Assembly: GCA_000711775.1 (NCBI GenBank)
Contig: ARYC01000754.1
Location: forward strand, 62,001-126,000
From: Oxytricha trifallax
Lineage: Eukaryota > Ciliophora > Spirotrichea > Sporadotrichida > Oxytrichidae
Direction: 5' to 3'
Length of the DNA: 64,000 nt
Part shown: positions 32,410 to 47,100 of the stretch, piece after piece
Position numbering within the stretch: position 1 is the stretch's first letter
How the letters are laid out: each line of letters opens with the position of its first letter
The notes under the pieces: generated by a model
What the model saw: the letters and a program-made list of their open reading frames with translations, nothing else
Told to the model about the DNA's origin: nothing
The model's database searches: none
Program-made: the position numbers and the translations under genes

Positions 32410-32896
32410 AAATGAGACTGTTACAAAAGTTCAAAGCACTAATCAATCATTTCTTACTCCAACCATGGGAAAAACCTCAAAGCTAAGCTAGTATCAGATT
32501 TAGTAGTAAGAAGTCTTGACACTAGTGCTTTAAGATCAACTATATCTTATTATGGAAATTCTCTCTAAAACTGTCTTGATTTCGCCGCATCTTTCCAAAT
32601 CACTTTAACGATTAGAGGAAATCTCTGTAGCTATAGTGGAGTTCCTGTAACGAAAACTTCTAGACAGCAGAGGAATTCAAGTGACTGCTCTGGCGTTTTC
32701 ACAAGTTTTAAGTCTTCATCCCCCACGTAGTATGTTCTTTTGGATAACATTAGATATCTTTTAATTTGAATTTGATCTAGCGCTTCCCTCTGTGACTGTT
32801 TCTCTGCTATAAACTTAGGTTTCTCGGCGTGATACAAGACTCATGCTTCCATTGCGAGAAGATGTACAATTCACATCACTATCATCCATCATGTTC
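32410..32896 (-). pseudogene. Unknown minus-strand gene segment, one frameshift
   Basis: From ATG near 32896 the minus strand reads MNMMDDSDVNCTSSRNGSMS. After a one-base change near 32830 it continues AEKPKFIAEKQSQREALDQI, RYLMLSKRTYYVGDEDLKLV, and LRFFPWLEQEMIDQCFELL, ending where AT-rich DNA begins near 32410. G+C is clearly higher than around it. No family recognised. Convergent with the tail of gene A. It may be a lone gene segment (MDS) or a retained pseudogene. Confidence 0.5.
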
Positions 32897-32899
32897 ATA

Positions 32900-33719
32900 T
32901 TTAAAATCTGAATATTATTTCTAATTTATTTTAACAATTTCCTTATTACAAAACAAATTACTCTTTTACTAGATACTCTATTTGAGATAAAAAGAACTCT
33001 GTATAACATTTTAAATATAGTTAACTATAAGCAATAAATAATTTGTTTTATTTAAATTAATGAATTCACTTTTTAAACTCATAATTTTCAATTATATATG
33101 ATAAATTTAATAATTAAAATAATATAATAAATTTAATAAATATTTATAAAAGTTTTTTTAGATTCAATTCAAGCAAAATTATCAAAATAATATTTTAATA
33201 TTTAAATCAAATAATGTTCATTTTTCAATTAAAATTAAAGCAAAATAAATTATTAATTAGCTTTATATTTTATATTTATCAATTTATAAAAATTACTATC
33301 TTTGAACATTTAACTTAGAATAAAGCTTAATTTTTAAAAAAGAAAGTTTGATGAAAATTTAGTTAAAAAATACGATTCACTAATAAATAGGAAGTAATTA
33401 ATGCAATAATTAGGATTTTGTTATCATAATAAATTAAATGGATACTCACAGAAAATTTACAAATTTTATAGTTTTAGTTGTACTAAGCTGTAACCTTAAG
33501 TACACTATTAAATTAAAAAAAAAAGAAAAGTTAAGAGATCTTGTAAAAATATATTTAATAGAAATTAATTATTTTATTTTTATTTTTCATATATAATAAA
33601 TCAAATTAATTTGTATATGATTTTTCCTCTTTTTATATAATTACTAGTGTAATTTATTCTTGAAATAATTAGAAATAATAATTATTCCATCAATAATCAA
33701 AACCAATGTTTTTATTGAG
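32900..33719. other. AT-rich spacer between copies A and B'
   Basis: No coding-like frame, repeat or RNA gene seen. Confidence 0.4.
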
Positions 33720-36700
33720 ATTTACCAAGAATAAATATGTTAGCTACTGGAGATGCCCAATATATTTTTAATTATATAATAAAATTAATATGTTGCATTT
33801 GATTTAGATCCTAATGAAAATTTTCTACTAGGCGGCTCAATATTTTATTCATAAACTTCTTATATGCAGCCTTATATAGAATATGTTAGATAGCAAGGTG
33901 CCTAAGTATACAATATGATTTTTTAAACAATATAAATTATTTATATTTATTAAATCTTAAATAGTATTTAAAAATATTTTATAATTTAACCTTAAATTTT
34001 CACTTCTTCCATGTACATTCAAGTTTCTACCATCGCAATCTAAACTGGCGGCTCCTCTTCTTAAGCAGCTATTTTCATAGAATCAGCCTTAGCAGTAAGC
34101 CCTGGAGCACTCGTAATAATCAATTATTATAAAATCATATAGATTTCATAATAATAAAAATTATGCAACAGGCATTATTCTTAATTCATTTTAAGTTGAA
34201 AAAGAAAACTCATTAGTTATTCAAAGAAAAATGTTGACATTTTAACCAAATGGATACATAGTTTTTGCTCATAAACCTTCAAATGGATGGAAACTCTCTA
34301 CTATCAATTATTTAACTGGCTAGAAAACCACTAAAGGATATTCAACCTTACCGACTTCTGTTTAAATACCCCAAAACCCCTTATGCTGATTTATATATAT
34401 TTTGATTAATAAAAGAAATTTTTGGAATTAGAGTTCAATCTAAATAAAATCATTCTGGATGCTAAATCATTCAATTAGCTTCATAAATTTAATGATAATC
34501 AATTAAATCCTTAAAATATAATGTTCAAATTATACTATTATGAAATTTCATTCTAAAATAATATAAATGATTTATTATATAATCAAAATTGCTTATTTTA
34601 TAAAATTTTAATTGTTAGCTTTGGAGTTCCTTATTATATAATATAAAGATTCCCAATATATTATCAAATTTTGGAATAATTCTTTAATATTTTGGGATGA
34701 CCTTTAAATTACATATAACTTAATTAGAAGTATTTTTAACTTTAATATAATATAAAATTGCTCCTTATTTATGTTTTTAATTTAGAGTGCTTTAATTGAA
34801 AAAAATAACCTATTTGGAACGATTTTCTTCCATTTAACTTGTTTTTAATTCTAAGTTTTCTCTATTATAGACATTTAAGATAGCCTTCTCAAACATATTC
34901 ATATTAAATATGTGCTAGATTAATCAGGGAAGTTATATATATAATAATTAAAGTATTTCATACAATAATGATAATTTTCAAAGCAGATTTATAACATTAA
35001 GTTTTTTTTTATTTATTCATTTCTGTCATACTTTTTTTTCTATTTATTTTTAAGATATCATTTAAAATTTTCTTAATCCTAACTAAGATAAGATTTTAAA
35101 TCAAATAAAAAATCTTAATATGAAAAAATTAAGTCGAACTAAAATTTTACTAAACCTTAAAACTTAAAAATTATTTTTTTAAAATAATAATTAACAAAAA
35201 TATTCATTTTTTAAAAACGATTGATGTAGTTTATACCTAATAAAAAATAGTATAATTATAAGTTATATTAATTTTTTATATTTTCTATCAAATTTTCACA
35301 AAAAACCGTTTAAACATCAAAATAAAGAAGAACTGTAAAAATTCTTGCAATAATCCTATTATTTTCTAAACTAGTACGAATAAGATTCTTTTTACCCCAA
35401 AGAATCCCTTATGCTCTTAATAAACCATAAAAATCAAAACATATATAAAACTACTGAAACTTTTTTGGGGATTTCGATTGCAATAAATGTATATTTGTAA
35501 AAATATTTAAATCTAAAGAAAAAATATTAATTTTTAAAAATATTAAAATTTTCATTTATGTAGTTTCTGATTATGAAAAAGAATTAACGTTTGTTTAAGG
35601 GTTGTTTGATACAAAGTTTTTTATTACTTTATTAAGTGGGAATGGCCTTGTAAAATCAGTTATTAATAATATATTTTAATAGTTATCGCTAATTATGGAT
35701 TTGAATTATTTTTATTTGGCTATTGTAATTAATAATTATATATAAAAAAAACTATATATTTTAAGGCCCAAAAATAATTTAGTATTTAGAGCAATATTTT
35801 TTATTTTTGCCATTTTAAAATATTAAATAATTTTAGTAATATTATACACACATAGCGAAAAGTTTGGCTGTAAATAGCAAAAATGCTTCGGAAATATATA
35901 TTTCTTAATGCTTTAACTATAAATATATTATAACTAACTATCACATAAAATTAGTAAGAAGTGTATTAAAAATTTTATTAAACTACTTTTCACAAATTGA
36001 TACAAGAATATCTGTATTTGCCATTAATACAACTAACTATTATGAAAATAAAATATTAAGAGTAATATATAGTTTAAATATTTATAAAACTATAATATCA
36101 ACCAATCAAAGAATTTTATAATAAAATCTTTTTAGTTTAAAATCACAGCATTTTCTAAATTTGCGACAATAGCAGCTATGACTTGTGTTGAAATTTCGAT
36201 TAAATTTATTCATTAATGTAATTAAATTATTAAATTTCAAGTTTAACATCAGAAGAGAGCTTCTTGTTTTTACAAGATTAAACGATTAAGAATAAAATTA
36301 ATAATACATATAAATGAGTTATTTAATTTACTTAAGTTTAGTCAACTCCTTAAAAGTTAATAGTAGCGAGATACTATTTTTTGCAGGGAATCCTTGAATC
36401 TTTTTTAATTTATCACTATAAAATGGGAAATTAAAACATAGATTATTTCTTATTTAAATAATTAAATTTTATTGAATACTATGAGCATTAGTCATTTAGG
36501 TAGGCAAGTACACTGTATATGGGCTAGGCAATTTTGACAAAATACAGCGGCAATTGGCTTAACATAGATGGATATGTCGTTGGATCTACAAATTAATATG
36601 ATGGTAATAACTTGTCAAAGCATAGAGCATTCGTTATGTCGATTTCTGATCAATATAGTAGTTGCACATAGAAAAATTTAAAAATAGGGACAAATTAATT

Positions 36701-37700
36701 TACAATTAATATCATTGTAATTTTTTTAAATAATTTTAAATAATTATCCTAAAAATTTCAAACTATTTTGAAACATTTATAAAATAATGTAAAATAAAGA
36801 AGATTTAATTTTTAAAACAAAAATTGATATTAAATGGATAAATTAAATATTTAAATTTTATTTAATTTTAATACTGATGGCAATTAACATTTCTTCTCTT
36901 CCCATGCCGGTTTTTTATATCTATTTGAATATTTTATTTTCACATTTTTTATATAATTTTATACAGAATAAAGAATATAAGCTATTTACTATTGTTTAAT
37001 TAATTTCAGTTGTTAGAGATACTTCTATGAGTTTAGCAGATACTAATTCAACTATGACTACAATTACATAATTAACAGATTACTATAACCAGTCAAGTTT
37101 TTAACCCTCTTTTAAGTGTGAAATTAACAGCAGAGACTTCGTTTTCAACTACAATGCTACCCTCAATGATATCTACTACATAGGTTCTTTTTTAAATAAT
37201 TCTAATATAACTTTAAAATAAACTACATATGAAAATTTAAGGCTCTGTGGAGCAAGGGTATGAAGTTGATTTAGGGACCATAGTACAATCTCCAAATTGT
37301 ACTGATGGCACAGTTTAATATTTATACTTCACAACGATTCCATTTAATGATGTAGTTTTTACTGCGGATTATGCAATTCACTATTTGCAGACAACTAACA
37401 ATATGTATTTGAACTAAAATTTGAGCGTTGACATTCAGCACTAACTATTAAATGGATAGTTGTTTTTCAGATCATTTTATCTTAAGTTTAGTGAGTTATC
37501 AACTTCTCCCTGCTATGCAGCTCATTTCATTACACCTACAGTAAATACGACTTTGAGCTATTATATAGGAGACCCAATGGCCATAATTAATTTCACCATT
37601 CTCTTAGTCTTAATGCATTCAATATTAAGTCTTGTTTAAAATATAAACTAGGTAAATTTATTATTATAAATAAAAAAATTAAAAAAAAATAAGTTAGATG
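33720..37700 (+). pseudogene. Gene B': truncated copy of the tandem family, with TBE relic
   Basis: N-terminal block LPRINMLATGDAQ, then FDLDPNENFLLGGSIF (33.79), and on to 34.36 (NGWKLSTINYLTG). The relic of a TBE follows. Small coding blocks resume at 35.59-35.65 (LLSGNGLVKSV), 36.48-36.70 (IDGYVVGSTNQYDG, HRAFVMSISDQYSSC) and 37.0-37.64 (SPCYAAHFITPTVNTTLS, YYIGDPMAIINF). No cadherin-like module, membrane helices or tail follow; copy B starts at 38.15. So this copy holds only the N-terminal third. It is probably a pseudogene, or an MDS store for another locus. Confidence 0.6.
34368..35480. mobile_element. Decayed TBE relic
   Basis: The left end is ACCCCAAAACCCCTTATGC followed by GATTTATATATATTTTGATT. 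The right end, as reverse complement, is ATCCCCAAAAAAGTTTC followed by GTAGTTTTATATATGTTTTG. Both resemble the mini-TBE ends. The interior is AT-rich with no ORF. Mutations in the telomere-like tips and absence of a clear target duplication indicate an old copy. Confidence 0.65.
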
Positions 37701-38149
37701 CGAATACAGACACTCTTACTGGCTTCACCATTAAACATTCATTTTAAAAAATTATATTATACTTGATTTAATTTTATAATTTTGCCATTTTGGGGACCGT
37801 AAATCTATTAGTTAGCTATAAATATATTATGTATAAATTATTTTTTTCTTTTAAGTTTATTTCTTGATAATTATCAGATAAATTAAGTTTTAATTAAAAC
37901 TGAGATTAATTGTCATTTGGATATTACAAATAATGAGAAAAAATCTCTATTAAAAAATATTATTAAAATGGAATCCCATTTTTCAACATTTACTAAAATC
38001 ATTATTATTATAATTTGCCAATTTTTTAAAAAAAATACTAAGATATAAATCCTTATTTATAATGGCTTAATTACTAATAAACTAAGTAAATATTATAACT
38101 TTTTTAAAAAAATAAAATATGATTATGTTAAAACTAACTAAATAAAATT

Positions 38150-41100
38150 TGCTTTAGTTTTCAACTCAGAATTTCAAAGAGCTAATGTTTTAAATGAGAC
38201 TTACCAAGAATTAGTAATTATCCACTTGGCAATGCTCAATAATTAAATCTATCATGTATTTATACATATTGTAAGAAATTTAAATTATCAATATATAACA
38301 TTTGATTTGGATCCTGAAGAGAACTTTCTCTTAGGAGGATCTATTATGGTTTTTGGAATTGAAAGACCCTACATCGAATATATCAGATTTCAAGGAGCTT
38401 AGATCTATAACAGATATTTTACCACATCTTGGTACCTATAAGTCTCAGCAGTCGCTATTCAATAGGATTCTACTTCTGACAAAGCTATAATATTCTTGGA
38501 GACTCCTCTAGGTGCAGGATCTAGTGCTCTTGTTCTTATATAGTATGTAAAAAAGTATTAGAAATTTTACTTATTTTAACTTTTAATATGTCACAGGAGA
38601 AATTATAAGGAGCTATTAAATACCCAGAACAAATCCATTTGTTATCTAACCAAAAACATTCTTTTATCAACCAAACGGATATGTGATTTTTGCAAATAAG
38701 CATGCAAATGGTTGGGCATTAAATACTATTGCACCACAATTAGGTCACAGGGTAAATAAATAACTTGGTATTTTTGGCTCTGCTGCTATAAATAAGATAT
38801 TTATTTTATTTAAATGTGGAGACTGATAACAATTTGGGAAATACTTTCGTTCAAGGGATATTTTAAAATCAATTTTACATTACCCTTCTTAGTGGAACTG
38901 GTCTTTACAAGAATGTTATAATTTATGTCATTAAAATTTTGTATAAGCTTTATATTTTATATTCAAAACTATGGATTTGATACATCTCAATTTGATTATT
39001 GCAGAATATGCAACATTTCTTTAATAGTTCATTGTAACAAAAATATTTTATTGATTAATAGAGCAGTTTGCTGGCAAAAAGTTTCTCTGTTAATAGTCAG
39101 GATCCAGATTACTACTATGTATCCTAATGTTTCAACTAATTACATATTTAAATTTTATATCATTTAACTACTAGTCAAATCAAAATTCAAAGATATCACT
39201 GTTTTCAATAGCCAAGGCTGATTATGGAAATTAAATTAAATAATAAATTGTAAATTTTATATAAGGAGTTGGGTTTTTTAGTACAGTTGCCTCTTTATCA
39301 CAGTATTAGTGTGTGGAAATAAATTTAAATTAAATTTGTTAATTAAATTACTACCCTATCTCCAAATTCGAGCTTTATCTTTCTTACGAACTAAATTTAA
39401 GTTAAAATTTAGTTTCTTCAAATTTAGTTTAATTTAAAGTATATGCCTCATAAATGAGACTAGTAGTTGCTAGATATCTATATATGTCTGAATAAATGGA
39501 GTTCTACAGATTCCAATATTTCGACTAAACTTCCACCTTAAATCTGGGTTTTGCAAAGTTAACATAATTTTAAAATTCTTGGTCAGGTATAGATGGCTAT
39601 GTTGTTGGATCTACGAATTTCTACAATTCTATTGTGCATATAAATTTATGCACCGATATTTATTTTATATATAGTAATTATTGCACTTCTTATATAAAAT
39701 TTTGGAATAACAATTTTTAATTTTATAACAACTGAATTTGATTTAAAAAATATATATAATTTTTAATTAAATAGATGGCTAATTATTTTACAATTTTAAA
39801 CAATAAAATGAATAAATTAGTCGTTTTTTTTATATAAAATAAATCTTGATATTGTATCTTGGTCATTTTTAATATAATAAACTATTTTTTATCTTTTATC
39901 CAAAATTGCTTTAATAAATTATTTATTAATACTAGTCTTGGTGGAGCTAAAGCTTTTATTATGTCTATAGCAGATGAATTTCAAAACTGCACAGGAAGAG
40001 ATTTATATAGAGTTTTTTATCAAAATTAGTATATTTTTATCTTCAAAAAAGTTAATTTATTAATTATACCTTTTGAAATTTATCAATTATTAGTGCAACT
40101 ATAAGCACAACTGCTATGCTTGTAACTTATTTTTAAATTATAGAATTTAATAAAATTTTAACAACAGATGTTTTAAGCTTTCAGGCAGATTCAACTTAAT
40201 CATTGATACAGGTAACAATTAGTAATTCAGAAATAGACCCATATAAACTTTTAAATACAAATAATTTAAATAAAATTAATTTAAAACAACTATTTAGGTT
40301 TCTTAAAAAAATTAATTGATTATTATTAAAAAATATTTGTTAAAACGATGGTTTTATAGTATGAATATTTTAATGTCAAATTTTAATTAAAATAAATAGA
40401 CAATAATTAATTATGTTAATAGTAATTTATTCAAAGTTTCTAATTGGTTTATTTTCAATCCAAGTTTTAAATGTCATATGAATGATTAAGACTACATTCA
40501 TAACTCGATTTCAATTCCTGATATTAACTACTATCTTGGTTTATATTATAACAATTATGTTTTAAGGTTCTTATGAGATCACATTTGAGATAGATTTAGG
40601 ATAGCTTGATCTATTTTTGGGATGTACCGATGATTATGTATAATTTAATTACTACTCAGATCTCACATTTAATGTTGAGTTCACTGAGACAAAAGCTTTA
40701 TTTAGTTTCTTCTCATCTGACTCTATGCTAGAAGACACGAATTCTAATGTAAAAGTATATCAATAACTTTTGAATTCTTAAATCTTTGTAAGGACATTTG
40801 TCTTTCACATAAAGGCATTATCAAATTCTCCCTGCTATAACCTATAAAATAATTTATGTTATAATCTATATTAATACAATTTAATATATTTTAGAGATTT
40901 TGAAGCCACAATTAATTTCACCATCCCCTTTTATTCACCAAACAACGTTTGCAGCCTTGGTTCAGAATTTATTGCAGATGGTCTAAACATTAAGGATACA
41001 ACAGTATTCAAAGATGTGAGAGATGCGATATAAAATTTAATTATTGGCTTCACCATTAGTATACTTATTTATTAAATATATTTTATAATTGTTATTTTTA

Positions 41101-44100
41101 AACAATCTTTACAACCGATCTAGGCAAGATAAGGACATATACCTTGATATATAAGGTAGTAATATATGATTCAACTGTTTATTAACTTAACTACTATACA
41201 ATTGACATACATTTAATTATAATTTAAAAATAATTTTACGGGACCTCTGCTAAGATGCAATTATCGATAATTATGTAATTCCAACAATTAACCACGACGT
41301 ATTTTCAAATAAAATAGACACCGTAGATTTATCACTCTGGTCACATGATATGACTTCAACTTGCCCAATACTTACTTTTAGCTTTGTGCCATTCTTTTCA
41401 TACGCATTTATAGATAATACTGCAAAAATAATTATTGTAAATGAAACAAACCCTACTTTTGCTGGGACTTACAACGCTACTATAAGAGGAGCTATTGTTA
41501 AATCAGGAGTAGTAAATATTATAGATATTCTTATATAAAAAGATTTAATTATTTAGTTGTTACCTATACAGATATAATAGTGGAAATACGATTACATAGG
41601 AAGTGCAACACTCCTGATTTAGTTATTGATGGTTCATTAGTTTCGAACTAACTCTATCAAATTGGTGATTCAGAAAAGACAATAAATTTCAACGGAATTA
41701 TAAGTAACACACCGTATAAATGTAAATCAAAATAAATTATTCAAATTAAGTTATTTTGTATTGTGGTAACATCACGATATATGCTTGGATAAACTTTAAT
41801 TAATATCTATCGAAACATTATCTTAATTATTAATTTTAGGAGGCTTATATTGTAAATAAATAAAATTATTACTGATAATAATTTGAATATACAAATAATT
41901 GTAACAATAGTTAGAAACTTTCCCATTTATTTCATAACCGACCGATTTAAATACTAATACCATAAAAGTGTTCAAATTTAAATATATTTTAAGCTTATAA
42001 TAGCTAAAATTTAACTTTTATATAAATTTAATTCACATATGACTTTAGTCTTGCATAAAACTATGCGATATAAATCAGTGGGGTTTTATTGAATGGTTAT
42101 CAAAGAAGCTACTTACAAAATTTAGACAAATAAATTAAATTATATACTCTTTCGATTTAATATTGTAGGATCCATGCATTGGCTAGTTATTTGAAGCTCC
42201 AAATTAAGAAACTCTAATTTATGATTTTTTCACAGGTCCAACAATTTACAATTTACTCCCATTTATTGGTACAAGTGTTCCTAGATTACCTATTTGTGAT
42301 TTACAAAATTTATAGCTTCTAGATTAAACATTAAAAATAATCTATAATATATTAAAATAAAACATTTGAGCCTTTAAATCCCACGATATTTTAAATAAGC
42401 GGTTTAACATTGACAATAAATGGAGGAACTTAATACTAATAATGTAGAGATTAAATTTAAATTTGGAAAAATGTATTAAGTTTGAAATTAAATTAATATG
42501 AATATTGGCAGTTAACTTTCTTGAAACCTAGACAATTAGGTACTTTTTCGATAGAGGATATTCAAAATTAGCTGGACTTTACTATTCGTGGTATTTTCAA
42601 TCGCATCTTTAAAGTGAGATAAACCGATTATAATTTTGGCATTAAAATCAATGATAAAAAACACCCAAAATTAAAATTGATATATTTCGCTCTTTTCCAG
42701 CTATTTTTGAATATTCTCTATTGAACAAGTACCATATCGCCTTGGTTTCAAGAAATTTACTACTAATATTCATATTAATTTAATTTCAAATTTAATTTAT
42801 TTTTCCAAATTTAAATTCATTCCGAAAATATTTACTTTTATAATTTATGGTAAGAAGATATGAAATTTATTTTAAAAAATGTCAATTACATATTGCAATT
42901 AGAACCCTTTTATCGTATATTCTAAGATGTACTACACAGTCCCTTCGCAATTTTTTGGTTAAGGAAATTTCTCTATATTTTTTGACTGTAGATGTGATAG
43001 AATATAGCTGAATTCCACATTTGATTCTTATAATTTCACCTATGTTTTAGGAGTAATATTATAATAAATTATTTGAGATATCATTTAGACATTCCAAATT
43101 TAAGCTTTATAGTTGAATAATACAATATGTGGTACCTTAACAATTGACTACGAAAGTTATATTTTTGGTTTAATAATTAAATTAAATCATTTAATTTACG
43201 AGTATTCAACAATAAATAGTACAAATGCTTTAGCGTTTTTTCCGTTAAACAAATTTACTAATGTAAATGCAACCTCTTTGTAGATAAATATTTCCCAATC
43301 ATTTCTCTAATTATAAATTTTCTTTAAAATTATAATACAATTAAAATTTTATCATTTGATGAATCTCTTCTTGGATTATAATACATGAATGTCACAGGGA
43401 AAGCAATGATTGGTTCAACAGTGATATAAATTATTTTTTTTATATTTTACTTAATATAGAAGGAATTACTAATTAAGTTCAACGTAGTAAGATTAAAATG
43501 TGATTATTATATTATTAAATTTAAGAGGTTGCAATACCCCTCTAGTCGATCAAGCCCCTGGATTGAGTGGAAAAACCTTTAAATACAAAGTTGGAGATCC
43601 TTACTTGAATATATCTTTCAATGAGTGGCATATACCTGATAGTGAATGCGAATTGAACTACACTATAATTAAATTCAGAAAAAGTTAAAAAGGTTTTTAT
43701 CACAAATGTAAATATGAAATTAAATTGTCATATCTAAATTATGATTACTAGGTCACACCTGCAGGAGCTATAAGCCCAGTGCTTTTAACTTGCTACCTCG
43801 AATATTTTGATTCTTATTAAATAAATTACCTATTTACATGCATATAAGAAAAATAAAGAATTTTATGAACTAAAAACCTTGTTAAAAAATTGTATCATTT
43901 TATTAACTTATGGTATCATACATATTGGAACTACTGATTAGTAAATTGTAGGCCCAATAGAATTCAAACTGTTTGCTACTTTAAATAGTTTAACTAGAAA
44001 ATAGGAGTATTTTTGGAGCATTAAATATTTTTGTATATTTATAAATCATTGAATATTAAATTAGTATAAAAATTGTGTAACCTTCAAAATTTTACTGTTT

Positions 44101-47100
44101 TGTTTAATAACTGTGCAACGAAAAGCCTAACTCCTGCTTAATAAAAGACTCTCTATTTTTACACTATAGTTTTTATTATATTTTTACTATAGGACAAAAT
44201 GCCTTAGCTATACCTGTCCTTCCGTTTATTATGACTGAAGATTGTGGGTTCATTGTTAATTACACAATGAGTTTAAATTCTGATTCCAGTTCTCAAGGAT
44301 AAGACATTATTAAATTTGATAGCACTTACTAGTCAATATTTGTTCAAGCTACTTAATACTAGTTTATTGGGACTTACTTAGCTGTTGTAAAGGGTATAGT
44401 TTAAACTGATACAGAGATACTATAGAGTACATAGACTTTTAAAATTGTAATTCAGAGTCCTAAAAATAGTCCACCTTACTTTGTGTCTAGTCTGATTGAC
44501 CTATAAATATTCTATGACTCTGCTTTTTAATTCTATCTCCCAGAAATCAAAGATAGTGAAAGTGATTTAGTCACTATAAATTTAGTAAATAATCCAAGTT
44601 TCGCAAAACTAACAACAAACTTTATTGAAATAGCTCCATCTAGCGAGCAAAACATAGGTAACTACACATTTCAAATAATCCTCAGAGATTTTATTTTAAT
44701 TTTAAGTTTAAGATGACAATCCTAATCCTCTTTCAACTAACTATAACTTTAATCTTTAAATTACCTAGTCACTCTCTGAGTCCCAATTGCAAACTTCTGA
44801 AAGCGGGCAGTTTTTAGAAATGACAGAGACAGACTTTAAGTTGGGCGGAGTAAGAATAAACAAAAAATAATTAACTGGTAAGCTGATTGCAAAAGTTTCA
44901 GACATTGATTAATTTGGAGAACTTACTATTAAATTCAATTCAAATCTCTTTGAAATTAAAAATACAGATCCTATGATCTATCTTAATGCTCTGAGATTTT
45001 ATCTAAAATAGCACGAAGGGGATACTTAGTATCTCAACTCAAATTAGAATTCTACCTCAAATAAGAAAAAGAGATAATTAGATAATGTATCATCGTAATT
45101 AGAACTAAATACAAGTTCTAATTGGAATATAACAAGTTTCAATAAAGACTAAGTCAAAGTAAAGATCTCATTCCCTAAACCTAAGGAAGTCTCAAATAGC
45201 ATAGTAAGAATTTATTTGTTTTATCTAACTATTTTTGTCCAGGAATACGATAGAATGGATATTAAGTTTAGCGAGAGGTATTTCTTTGTGAGTGAAGATA
45301 TGAAGAAAGTAGTGGGATCAAATTATGCTATAAACACGGAAGTTCCTCCCTAACTCCCAGATGATGGTAAAACTTCTTTAATTTATCTTGTAATGTATAG
45401 CTGCTACAAGAGCGCTTTAAGCTTTAGCATCAGGTGCAGGCTCTGCTATAACTGGAGCTGTAACAACAAATATATTTTTATCTCTTGTGATGGGTTTATC
45501 TCTCAAGAAATTATGGATGCTTATTCAAACTCTGCAAATTATAGTTCATTTGCCACTTCTTCAAATTCCACTTCCTTCTAATGTTGTACTTGCGTTTAAA
45601 GCAATAATTGATGTTTCTAATTTAAATATTATACCCAAAGAGTATATAAATGGAATTTTATCTAGCGTTGTTTCTACTACTGGAAGTACCACCAAAGAGA
45701 ATTTCAAATAAATGGATATCTTTTGATTTTAATGCATTCTTTTACTCAATTTAAAATATAATTGAGAATGTAAAAGCAACTATTTTACTCAAAATATCTT
45801 TTTTAATATTATAAAGACTCACCATTTATTAACTCCAATTTACGTTATGGTACTTCAAACATATTTTAGAACATGGGGTTAATTTTCATAGTTTTAGTCA
45901 TTGGACTTATAATTGGTCTCTTAGCATACTTACTGAAACTTTCATGCAAGAAAATGACATGGTAACAATTTGATAATTTAAAAATTTTATAATAGCTGGA
46001 ACAAATTATATGAGATGATAAAGAAGACTCTTTTCTTTAACTTATACATAAGAAATACAATGAAAGGCTATTTAAATTTCACAATTTCAGCTCTAATCAG
46101 TCTTAAAGCAGTAAGTTAAGTTTTTATGTTAATAATTTAGATGGATGATGACGACACTATTTCAATGATTGCAACTGTATTGATGTCTTTTTACGTAATA
46201 ATGATGCCTCTTTTTACCTATATGTTTTTCAAAATGTACTTTGCCAAACTTAAACTGCAGAGCTATATTGATAGATTTGGCACAATTTATACCAACCTTA
46301 ATGATGATTAATTTGTATCAGTACTACAAAACGTGCTATACTTTGTTAGAAGACTATCCTTTTCATTTTCAATAGTGTTTTTTGGAGCAGCTCCATTTAT
46401 TTAAGCAGTAATTCAAGTGTTATGGAGTGTGGCACTTATAATGTATGTGACATATTATAAACCTTTTAAATCCAAGAGTGACTATATTTTCGAGATCTAC
46501 AATGAATTTACACTTTTAACAATTTCCTACTTCTTGATTGTCTATATTGATATTGTAAATGACGCAGAGCTAAGATATAGTATTGGGTGGTATGTTGTGA
46601 TAATAACACTATTATAGTATTAAATATATTTGTAATTTAATAGATATGTTTTTATTCTATCATTGATTAAATAGAGTTTTATTCTTAAAAAGCTCAATTT
46701 AGAATTGTCTAGATTTCAAAAAAAATCCTCACTTATTATGTTTTTAATTTTCAATTAATATCTTAGATCATAATACTAAACATTTTCGTTAACTGGATGA
46801 ACCTTGTTGTTACACTTATAATTGGACTAGTTCAAAAGGCAAGAGAAAAATGCAAAAAAAGAAAAGCCTCCACATAACAAGCTGAATCATCAATGATTAA
46901 TGAAGGAAAATATAAATCAAATATTTATAATTTATATTTATTTAAGAGGTATTTCTAAGAATATAATAATTATGGGGGTGGGGTAAAAGTTTTTTGGCTA
47001 TCTAAAGATAAAAAATTATTAAATCTCAAAGACTTTTGTCAAATTTTATATTTAAAAAGAAAGTTTTCTCCGACTATAAACATTTTATTTTCTATCAATT

